From Rickettsiales bacterium (lineage in GTDB: Bacteria; Pseudomonadota; Alphaproteobacteria; Rickettsiales; UBA8987): a stretch of 11,099 nt of DNA. The position numbers and the translations under genes were made by a program. The notes below the pieces were generated by a model. That model was not told the origin of the DNA. It saw only the letters and a list, made by a program, of their open reading frames with translations, and searched no databases. Numbering within the stretch: position 1 is the stretch's first letter; each line of letters starts with the position of its first letter. Positions 6,444-11,042 of the stretch are shown here, piece by piece. The stretch covers positions 1 through 11,099 of the forward strand of contig JANQHP010000060.1 in the NCBI GenBank assembly GCA_028282625.1. The letters are read 5' to 3'.

Positions 6444-6474
6444 GTCATCCCGCGGCACAGACCGCGGGATCCAG
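6444..6474 (+). repeat. palindromic element GTCATCCCG...CGGGATCCAG
   Basis: The 9 bp arms ATCCCGCGG/CCGCGGGAT enclose a 6 nt loop, starting 16 nt after the universal stress gene stop. It could act as a transcript-end hairpin there although no T-run follows. Confidence 0.85.
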
Positions 6475-6484
6475 TCCTTTTCTT

Positions 6485-6734
6485 TATAAGCAGGGGCCTT
6501 GCCCCCGCATCCGCCTTCGTGCTCTGCACTACGGCGAGACAGGCCCCCGCCCGCGCATGGGCTTCCCCCTACGCTTGCAAGCAAGCTACGGAGGACAGGC
6601 GGCGTCGCTTCGCTCCTACTCGCACGGCAAGCCGTGCTCCGAAGGAAGTATCCACGCATCGCCTAAATCCCCTCTCCCCACCGGGGGAGAGGGTGGGCAC
6701 GCAGTGCCCGGGTGAGGGGGCGCTCTTAAAAAGC
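6485..6734. repeat. modular GC-rich repeat mosaic, copy 2
   Basis: Shares modules with 3741-3965: GGGGCCTTGCCC (6493); CTACGCT...AGCTACGGAGGACAGG (about 6569-6599) with TGCAAGCA inserted in its middle; and GGCGTCGCTTCGCTCCTA (about 6601-6618), followed by the hairpin GCACGGCAAGCCGTGC. Then come GCTCCG, GAAGTA and CCACGCATC. A CCCCTCTCCCC...GGGGAGAGG inverted repeat (about 6669-6691) follows. Confidence 0.7.
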
Positions 6735-6736
6735 CT

Positions 6737-6792
6737 GTCATTCCTGCCTTCCTCCTACGCTAAAGCTACGGAGGACAGGTCGCGGGAATGAC
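6737..6792 (+). repeat. palindromic element interrupted by a second repeat
   Basis: GTCATTCC (6737-6744) and GGAATGAC (6785-6792) are the arms of a GTCATTCC-type palindrome. The loop is replaced by about 40 nt holding CCTCCTACGCTAAAGCTACG and GAGGACAGG, the same module seen at about 6569-6599 and, reversed, near 3817. This is nested insertion of one repeat in another. Confidence 0.65.
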
Positions 6793-6827
6793 AACAGAAC
6801 GGGACACGGACCTACCCCCAAAAACAC

Positions 6828-6880
6828 AAAAACCGACCGCTCACCTCCTTATTTCTAAGGGGGCAAACGACCGGTTTTTT
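6828..6880. terminator. bidirectional Rho-independent terminator
   Basis: Outer arms AAAAACCG (6828-6835) and CGGTTTTT (6872-6879) provide A/T tails on both strands. An inner 8 bp helix pairs 6844-6851 with 6856-6863. It sits between the plus-strand stress-protein unit and the 3' end of the minus-strand gene at 6894, so it can end both. Confidence 0.65.
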
Positions 6881-6893
6881 GGCGTCATATAGG

Positions 6894-7454
6894 TCAGGAT
6901 CTCTTGGGTTTTTTCCATGAGGAGACTTTCCCCACCTCACCTAAAAAATCTGCCAGGTGTCCCAAACCCTCACGCTCTTCTTGGGCTAGGTCCGGCTGGT
7001 AACCTAGCATGCGAATCAAACCTAGTGCTTCTGCTGCCGAAAGCTTTTGAACCAACGCCAGGCCCTTTTTGTTGCTTTCCTTTGCCATCTCGATCCACTT
7101 GTCATATAGGGCCGAGAGTGCACCATCCGCGAGGCTAACGGCATCCCCGTCTTGAACCAGGAATTTTTTGGCCTCCGCCAAAAACTGATCCGAAGTTACG
7201 ACGGGGCTTTGGCTTTGCGACAGCATGTGCAGGCTTTCTCTGAGAATGAAGGCAACTTCGCTAGTGGCATTGTTTTGCGCGTTGAGGACCGCCAGGGCCG
7301 TATCCAAATCTAGACTTTCGCCTTCATCAGAGCCGAAGGCTCTGTGAAGCAGAGTTATCAGGTTGGATCCATGGCCTTTTCCAACCAAAGGTTCGAAAAT
7401 GACCTGGATTTTTTCGAGAAAAGCTTCCATCGACATGTTTTCAGGACTTTCCAT
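6894..7454 (-). CDS. acidic helical protein, unknown function
   Basis: This 186-residue protein starts at ATG 7454 behind a good GAGGTG site (minus strand, 6 nt spacing). It is predicted almost entirely alpha-helical, acidic in the middle and basic at the tail (SSWKKPKRS). There is no signal peptide or membrane helix, so it should be cytoplasmic. Segments such as EAFLEKIQVIFEPLVGKGHG and LSAAEALGLIRMLGY look like amphipathic helices of a folded domain. There are no catalytic motifs, cysteine pairs or nucleotide-binding loops, and I recognise no family. It is a single-gene unit: repeats lie on both sides and a terminator lies immediately downstream. It could be an adaptor or secreted effector without an obvious signal, but there is no evidence for either. 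Confidence 0.7.
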   Translation of the reverse strand: MESPENMSMEAFLEKIQVIFEPLVGKGHGSNLITLLHRAFGSDEGESLDLDTALAVLNAQNNATSEVAFILRESLHMLSQSQSPVVTSDQFLAEAKKFLVQDGDAVSLADGALSALYDKWIEMAKESNKKGLALVQKLSAAEALGLIRMLGYQPDLAQEEREGLGHLADFLGEVGKVSSWKKPKRS

Positions 7455-7694
7455 TCTAACACCTCACTGTTTTATGTCAGACCATGAAGGTCTCGTGGCA
7501 GCTATAAGGTAAGCCCAAGCGCCACACAATGGTGGTCTTTGCTTGTATACCGTATAAGATATGCCGCGAGGAACCACACAATCTGTTGAGGATAAGCCTA
7601 GCGGATTGCTCTCTCTGCCAAGGTTTATTAATGGTATATTAGTAATTAGAGTGGAGAGTTTAGTGGGAGAACTGGCTTCTGGTTTCTCTAACCC

Positions 7695-7724
7695 GTCATC
7701 CCGTGGTTTAACCACGGGATCCAG
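7695..7724 (+). repeat. palindromic element GTCATCCCG...CGGGATCCAG
   Basis: Perfect CCCGTGGTTTAACCACGGG palindrome (19 nt) flanked by GTCAT and ATCCAG. The arms differ from the 3971 copy (CCCGTGG rather than CCCGCGA) but pair fully, as expected when structure is conserved. Confidence 0.85.
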
Positions 7725-7749
7725 CATGATACGTTCGAGCCTTTCGCCC

Positions 7750-7780
7750 CTGGATCCCGCGGTCGGAGCCGCGGGATGAG
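7750..7780 (-). repeat. palindromic element, inverted copy
   Basis: CTGGATCCCGCGG...CCGCGGGATGAG, the reverse orientation of 7695-7724 and 25 nt away. The TCGGAGC loop resembles the TCGAAGC loop of 4068-4098, so the inverted copies form their own subtype. Confidence 0.85.
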
Positions 7781-7877
7781 GAGAAAGACTCCCACCATCA
7801 TTTATCATCCGCCCACCAACCCCCAATTACCAGTAACCAACCACTACCAGCCGCCAGTCACCTACACGCACAGGCTG

Positions 7878-7908
7878 TTGACCTGCAACAAAAAATACGC
7901 TCTAATAA
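7878..7908 (+). promoter_or_regulatory. sigma70-type promoter for the putative ncRNA
   Basis: -35 TTGACC (7878-7883). The -10 is either TCTAAT (7901-7906, 17 nt spacer) or TAATAA (7903-7908, 19 nt spacer). Transcription would start near 7913-7917, a few bases before the G-run that opens the structured region. Confidence 0.55.
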
Positions 7909-7914
7909 GCATAA

Positions 7915-8123
7915 GAGTCCAGGGGGGCTCTGGGGTGTCAAGAGCCTCACAACTAGCGGCTGTGACAGCAGCTGATAGCAAACTGTCATCTCGATATGTC
8001 TTCATGTCGGGGTGGCGGCGTCATATAATAGGCTTTGCGGTTAAAAGCGCTGCGGCCATCTAGTTGTGGTTTCTTGACACCCCGGCACCTGTGCATTCAA
8101 ATGAGGCACGGGTGCTACTTTTT
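7915..8123 (+). ncRNA. putative structured small RNA (6S-like architecture possible)
   Basis: A self-contained unit: good promoter just upstream, long-range stem, and a Rho-independent terminator. GGGGTGTCAAGA (7932-7943) pairs perfectly with TCTTGACACCCC (8072-8083). CACAACTAG (7948-7956) pairs with CTAGTTGTG (8060-8068). Only a small internal loop lies between. Inside are loosely paired strands of about 21 nt on each side and a terminal arm with GCAAA/TTTGC and ATATG/CATAT. An alternative hairpin pairs TGACAG (7963-7968) with CTGTCA (7983-7988). A closing stem, a central bubble and a terminal arm in about 155 nt fit the architecture of 6S RNA (SsrS), which binds sigma70 RNA polymerase. I could not match sequence motifs, so the family is a guess. 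It lacks the SRP signature GGAAGCAGCC and any tmRNA features. Alternatives are a structured leader of the 79-codon ORF at 8148 or a MITE-like inverted repeat. Confidence 0.5.
8085..8123 (+). terminator. Rho-independent terminator of the putative ncRNA
   Basis: GCACCTGTGC (8085-8094) pairs over 10 bp, one of them G-U, with GCACGGGTGC (8106-8115) around an 11 nt loop. A T-run follows at 8119-8123. It lies 24 nt before the ATG at 8148, so it could alternatively act as an attenuator for that ORF. Confidence 0.7.
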
Positions 8124-8147
8124 ATCACCCGCGTAAAAGGAACCACC

Positions 8148-8387
8148 ATGCCGCCTTCCCCTCCTATAGAAGAGGCGTTGGAACTCCTACGCCAGGCGAT
8201 GGATATTGCGTTTTCCTATCTGGAGGACCCGCATTATGTGCCCACAGAGGAAGAGCTCGAACAATTCCGCTATATGGAACGTAGCCTCTTGCAGCACCAT
8301 GCTGCGGCCGAGGCGCTTTATCGAAGGCTTAAAGAGCGGTGTCGTCATCCCGTGACTCTATCACGGGACCCAGTCACCAATAACTAG
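8148..8387 (+). CDS. small acidic helical protein with repeat-derived C-terminus
   Basis: This 79-residue ORF starts at ATG 8148, 8 nt after AAAGGA. The body is helical and acidic (IEEALELLRQAMDIAFSYLE, then VPTEEELEQFRYMERSLL and a basic YRRLKERC stretch). It has no signal peptide and matches no family I recognise. An upstream in-frame ATG at 8064 would run through the putative ncRNA and has no ribosome-binding site, so I rejected it. From codon 66 on, the frame runs through the palindromic element at 8344-8373: HPVTLSRDPVTNN and the stop come from repeat DNA and its flank. The original gene end was therefore probably replaced by the insertion. A possible promoter is TTGACA (8074-8079) with TCAAAT 17 nt later. 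Moderately likely to be a real gene. Confidence 0.5.
   Translation: MPPSPPIEEALELLRQAMDIAFSYLEDPHYVPTEEELEQFRYMERSLLQHHAAAEALYRRLKERCRHPVTLSRDPVTNN
8344..8373 (+). repeat. palindromic element inside the 3' end of a coding frame
   Basis: GTCATCCCGTGA-CTCTA-TCACGGGACCCAG: 7 bp arms, family flanks, with GGGACC replacing the usual GGGATCC. It is translated as part of the 8148-8387 ORF. A short TAACTAGT/AACTAGTTA repeat follows (about 8380-8400). Confidence 0.85.
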
Positions 8388-8407
8388 TAACTAGTTACCA
8401 ACTACCC

Positions 8408-9154
8408 TCACCCTTTGGTACACACCGCACAGGCCGCGTCCGGCAGCACCCGACTGCTCGTCATGCGCTGGCTCATACCATCAAAGCGATGCAACATCGT
8501 CGGTTCCCCCCTCCCCTGCCCCAGCAGGTAACGGATGGCAAGCAGCGCCTGTGCGCTTCCCACCATCCCGGCTACCGCACCAATCACCCCTGAATCACGG
8601 CAGCCAAGCTCCGCTGTATCCGGCACATCTGGAAACAAACATTGGTAGCAAGGTTGCTCCGCCTTATGCCCTTCAAACAGTGCCCAATAGCCCTGAAAAC
8701 CCTGCACCGCACCCGTGACAAAAGGCATGGCATGACGCACACACGCAGCATTCACCAAGATACGCGTTTTCCAGCTGTCGCACCCATCGATCACCATATC
8801 ATAGTTCGACAGCACCCTGTCCACATGAGCAGCCTCCACATGATGAGGGTGAAGCTCCACCTGGCATGCCGGATTGAGGTCATAGAGCGCATCCCGCGCC
8901 GATTCCACCTTCAGCCGACCGATATCCGCGGTTTCAAACAGCACCTGCCGCTGCAAGTTGGAACGTTCCACCACATCGCCATCGGCAAGCCCAAGCGTAC
9001 CCACACCTGCCGCCGCCAAATAAAGCGCGGCCGGGCATCCAAGTCCACCAACGCCCACCACCAGCACCCGCGCGCGTGCTAGGGCTGCCTGGCCTTCTTC
9101 GCCCACCTCTTTGAGTACGGTTTGCCGCACGTAGCGGCGCGCATCTTCCTGCAC
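8408..9154 (-). CDS. MoeB/ThiF/HesA-family adenylyltransferase (E1-like)
   Basis: This enzyme should activate the C-terminus of a ubiquitin-like sulfur carrier (ThiS, MoaD or CysO type) by adenylation, in the cytoplasm, for thiamine, molybdopterin or cysteine sulfur transfer. The 248-residue protein has GVGGLG (34-39) for ATP, SNLQRQ (65-70) with the catalytic arginine, K82, DGCDSWKTR (123-131), CYQC (169-172) with CAVC (242-245) as the zinc site, and C185 as candidate thiol. It lacks the C-terminal rhodanese domain of MoeZ/MOCS3-type proteins. The start is GTG at 9154, 15 nt after the cysK stop, with a weak ribosome-binding site; coupling to cysK translation is likely. No sulfur-carrier gene lies in the window, so I cannot choose among thiF, moeB and a CysK-linked role and leave the symbol blank. 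Confidence 0.85.
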   Translation of the reverse strand: MQEDARRYVRQTVLKEVGEEGQAALARARVLVVGVGGLGCPAALYLAAAGVGTLGLADGDVVERSNLQRQVLFETADIGRLKVESARDALYDLNPACQVELHPHHVEAAHVDRVLSNYDMVIDGCDSWKTRILVNAACVRHAMPFVTGAVQGFQGYWALFEGHKAEQPCYQCLFPDVPDTAELGCRDSGVIGAVAGMVGSAQALLAIRYLLGQGRGEPTMLHRFDGMSQRMTSSRVLPDAACAVCTKG

Positions 9155-9169
9155 GGCAAGCCAAAAAAC

Positions 9170-10153
9170 CTATAAATCGCTAAAGAGCGCCGTCGACATA
9201 TAACGCTCCGCACATGAGGCCGCAATCACCACAATCGTTTTGCCCTTCATCTCCGGACGCGCGCCAATCTGAAGCGCTACCGCCACCGTCGCGCCGGAAG
9301 AAATACCAAGCGGAATCCCTTCCTTGACTGCCGCCTCACGCGCCACCTCAAAGGCTTTCTCATTACCAATGGCCACCACCTCATCGATCAGGCCGGTTTC
9401 CAGCACATCCGGAATAAAGCCGGCGCCAATCCCCTGAATCTTATGCGGGCCCGCCTGCCCGCCTGAAAGCACTGGGCTGTCTTCGGGCTCCACCGCCACT
9501 ACTTGCACCGAGGCCTTGCGTTCTTTTAGCACCTCCGCCGTACCGGTCAGCGTGCCGCCCGTTCCCACACCGGTCACAAACACATCCACCTCACCGGCCG
9601 TATCACTCCAGATCTCTTCGGCCGTCGTGTTGCGGTGGATCACCGGATTGGCCGGATTCTGGAATTGCTGCAACATCAAGGCATGGCCGCTGCCCGCCAC
9701 AATCTCTTCGGCCTTCTCAATCGCCCCGCGCATCCCCTTGGCCGCAGGGGTCAGCTCCAGATTGGCCCCGAGCAATTTCAGCATATTCCGCCGCTCCAGC
9801 GACATGCTTTCTGGCATGGTCAGCGTCAGCTGGTAGCCTTTGGCCGCGCAAATAAACGCCAGCGCAATGCCGGTATTCCCCGAGGTTGGCTCCACCAACA
9901 TCGTATCCTTTGTGAGCGCGCCGCTGGCTTCAGCCGCTTCAATCATGGAAAGGGCCAACCGGTCCTTCACCGAGGAAAGCGGGTTGAAAAACTCCAGCTT
10001 CGCGTAAATATCGGCGACACAGCCCGCGTCCTTTGCCAACGCGTGCAGCTTGACCATCGGCGTATCCCCGATGGTTTCCACAATAGAATCATAGACCTTG
10101 CCTCGCCCTTGAGTGGTATAAGGATTGGCGGCGTTATGTTTGATCACGTCCAT
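9170..10153 (-). CDS. cysK: cysteine synthase A (O-acetylserine sulfhydrylase)
   Basis: CysK condenses O-acetyl-L-serine with sulfide to make L-cysteine, using PLP in the cytoplasm. The 327-residue protein has the PLP lysine K63 in SSVKDR and the substrate loop EPTSGNTG (88-95). The phosphate-binding loop is GTGGTLTG (197-204), followed by HKIQGIGAGF (237-246), the PLP-ring serine in ISSGA (284-288) and the ending SCAERYMST (313-321) typical of CysK. All key residues are intact. ATG 10153 follows AGGAG at 6 nt spacing on the minus strand. It leads a two-gene unit with the MoeB/ThiF-like gene, linking sulfide incorporation to sulfur-carrier activation. CysK rather than CysM or cystathionine beta-synthase is favoured by length and C-terminus. 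Confidence 0.93.
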   Translation of the reverse strand: MDVIKHNAANPYTTQGRGKVYDSIVETIGDTPMVKLHALAKDAGCVADIYAKLEFFNPLSSVKDRLALSMIEAAEASGALTKDTMLVEPTSGNTGIALAFICAAKGYQLTLTMPESMSLERRNMLKLLGANLELTPAAKGMRGAIEKAEEIVAGSGHALMLQQFQNPANPVIHRNTTAEEIWSDTAGEVDVFVTGVGTGGTLTGTAEVLKERKASVQVVAVEPEDSPVLSGGQAGPHKIQGIGAGFIPDVLETGLIDEVVAIGNEKAFEVAREAAVKEGIPLGISSGATVAVALQIGARPEMKGKTIVVIAASCAERYMSTALFSDL

Positions 10154-10231
10154 GGGAACTCCTGTCTATTCTTTGTCTATGATGCATGCATAAAATCGTG
10201 CCTGCTCCTTTATAAAGCAAGGCGTCATCTT

Positions 10232-10259
10232 GTTATAGAACAGATCCCCCAAAATGCAA
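10232..10259 (-). promoter_or_regulatory. possible cysK promoter
   Basis: On the minus strand, TTGCAT (10254-10259) and TATAAC (10232-10237) are separated by 16 nt, about 78 nt before the cysK ATG. In the leader between, a perfect ATGCATGCAT palindrome (10182-10191) could be an operator, but no known regulator motif is recognised. Confidence 0.35.
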
Positions 10260-10348
10260 GATCACGATCACTCCATCTCCTGCCATCAACACACTTTCTG
10301 CTTGCTGCACCCCCTGCCTTTTGTTAGACACTGCCCTTAGATGATAAA

Positions 10349-10437
10349 GGACAGGTGGCCGAGTGCCTAAGGCCCGCGCCGCCTGAGCCTTAAAATAAAC
10401 CACTCGGCCATACCACAGCCGAGCGGTGAACGAAGAA
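10349..10437 (+). repeat. tRNA-Ser-derived fold-back unit 1 (89 bp)
   Basis: Starts with the first 17 nt of the downstream tRNA-Ser (GGACAGGTGGCCGAGTG), then departs. It later carries TAAACCACTCGGCCA, the exact reverse complement of tRNA positions 8-22. TGGCCGAGTG pairs with CACTCGGCCA (10 bp) and TAAGG with CCTTA. It cannot form a tRNA: anticodon arm, T-arm and 3' acceptor are missing. Repeated nearly exactly at 10438-10526. A TTGTTA...GATAAA promoter-like pair ends right at its first base. Confidence 0.8.
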
Positions 10438-10526
10438 GGACAGGTGGCCGAGTGCCTAAGGCCCGCGCCGCCTGAGCCTTAAAATAAACCACTCGGCCAA
10501 ACCACAGCCGGGAGGTGAACGGAGAA
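10438..10526 (+). repeat. tRNA-Ser-derived fold-back unit 2 (89 bp)
   Basis: Tandem copy of the preceding 89 bp unit with only a few changes (for example ACTCGGCCAAACC against ACTCGGCCATACC, and CGGGAGGTGAACGG against CGAGCGGTGAACGA). It abuts the first base of the intact tRNA, so 5' ends of tRNA-Ser occur three times in a row at 89 bp spacing. Confidence 0.8.
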
Positions 10527-10616
10527 GGACAGGTGGCCGAGTGGTTTAAGGCAGCGGTCTTGAAAACCGCCGTGCGTGCGAGCGTACCGTGGGTTCGAAT
10601 CCCACCCTGTCCGCCA
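10527..10616 (+). tRNA. tRNA-Ser(UGA)
   Basis: A 90 nt cloverleaf with a 7 bp acceptor GGACAGG/CCTGTCC (10527-10533 and 10606-10612), discriminator G and encoded CCA (10614-10616). The D-arm is TGGCCGAGTGGTTTAAGGCA. The anticodon stem is GCGGT/ACCGC with loop CTTGAAA, giving anticodon UGA (reads UCA, UCG and others by wobble). A long variable arm (about CGTGCGTGCGAGCGTACC), the class II hallmark of tRNA-Ser, is followed by the T-arm GTGGGTTCGAATCCCAC. The gene itself is intact, though flanked by partial copies of its own 5' and 3' ends. Confidence 0.97.
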
Positions 10617-10648
10617 TCCGTCATTTCAGCCCTAAAGGGCTTGAAAGT

Positions 10649-10790
10649 GACGAGATGAGCTGGCTGGTGCGGACAAGATGAGAACCCTCCGGTTCGACAA
10701 AACAGTGCAACTGTTTTGGACGGCGAAGCCGCCCGCAAGGGATGAAGAAATGCCCTAGCATTTCTTCAGTCAATCCCACCCTGTCCGCCA
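10649..10790 (+). repeat. downstream tRNA 3'-end unit A
   Basis: Begins with a 52 nt module shared with 11043-11094, reaching CCGGTTCGACAA, then AACAGTGCAACTGTT (hairpin). CCCGCAAG is followed by a GAAGAAATG...CATTTCTTC hairpin. It ends with AATCCCACCCTGTCCGCCA (10772-10790), identical to the last 19 nt of the tRNA including CCA. The flanks read as a T-loop (TTCGA / AAT) split by an insertion. Confidence 0.7.
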
Positions 10791-10810
10791 TTTTTCAAAA
10801 AATAAGAGAA

Positions 10811-10834
10811 GCGCCAACAGGCGCCTTGTTTTTT
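10811..10834 (+). terminator. Rho-independent terminator after the tRNA and unit A
   Basis: GCGCC-AACA-GGCGC stem (10811-10824) followed by CTTGTTTTTT, with an A-run upstream that can pair with the T-run. It is the first terminator downstream of the tRNA, so the primary tRNA transcript would include unit A and its duplicate CCA end. Confidence 0.7.
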
Positions 10835-10854
10835 GGAAAATATCCGATATGTCG

Positions 10855-10943
10855 GGATGAGAACGACGTTCGACGCCGAGCGCTAACAGCGCGAGACGCC
10901 CCGCAAGCGCTTTAGCGCTTAAAGGGAATCCCACCCTGTCCGC
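10855..10943 (+). repeat. downstream tRNA 3'-end unit B
   Basis: Same skeleton as unit A in shorter form: GGATGAGAAC, GTTCGAC, hairpin GCGCTAACAGCGC, CCCCGCAAG, hairpin AAGCGCTTTAGCGCTT, then GAATCCCACCCTGTCCGC (10926-10943), the last 18 nt of the tRNA before CA. CCA is lost here (CGCAACC). Confidence 0.65.
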
Positions 10944-11042
10944 AACCAAGAAGACTTGATGCGAACAGACGTGCCCTGCGTAGCTAATTCTTCAACGCGT
11001 TAGCGAAGAAGGAAGCGAAGCATGGGCTGGAGCAGTGTATAT

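Larger units (their letters stand above)
6428..6893. other. gene-free repeat cluster after the universal stress gene
   Basis: The region contains a palindromic element (6444-6474), a modular GC-rich mosaic (about 6485-6734), a palindrome interrupted in its loop (6737-6792) and a bidirectional terminator (6828-6880). Apparent open frames here are made of repeat DNA (for example a SYAKATED-like translation) and have no ribosome-binding sites. I see no gene. Confidence 0.75.
7455..7877. other. gene-free region with two facing palindromes
   Basis: No convincing gene. It should contain the promoter for the minus-strand gene at 6894-7454, but I could not fix its boxes. AT-rich sequence at about 7620-7660 contains TATATT-like words. 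Two palindromes in opposite orientation follow (7695-7724 and 7750-7780), then an AACC/ACCA-rich low-complexity tract (about 7790-7870). Confidence 0.65.

Noticed and set aside
6213..6791. Plus-strand frame of 192 codons overlapping the universal stress gene
   Set aside because: Its first part is a shadow of the stress gene and the rest is translated repeat mosaic.
7464..7826. Minus-strand frame of 120 codons and plus-strand frame 7561-7779
   Set aside because: Both run through the two palindromic elements, and their composition is that of repeat DNA; no ribosome-binding sites.
7915..8123. SRP 4.5S RNA or tmRNA
   Set aside because: The GGGGGGCTCTGG opening is suggestive, but the SRP apical signature and any tmRNA tag or tRNA-like domain are missing.
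3971..8373. CRISPR array
   Set aside because: The repeats are dispersed, in both orientations, with irregular spacing of tens to thousands of bases and no cas genes.
8642..9082. Plus-strand frame of 146 codons opposite the MoeB/ThiF-like gene
   Set aside because: Shadow of an intact E1 gene with all motifs; Arg/His-rich composition is typical of antisense frames.
10349..10526. Two further tRNA genes
   Set aside because: Only the 5' 17 nt match; there is no anticodon arm, T-arm or 3' acceptor strand.
10367..10738. A 123-codon minus-strand frame reading GIRTHGTLARTAVFKTAAL
   Set aside because: It is the antisense of the tRNA-Ser gene and its repeats, a known type of false ORF; it has no ribosome-binding site.
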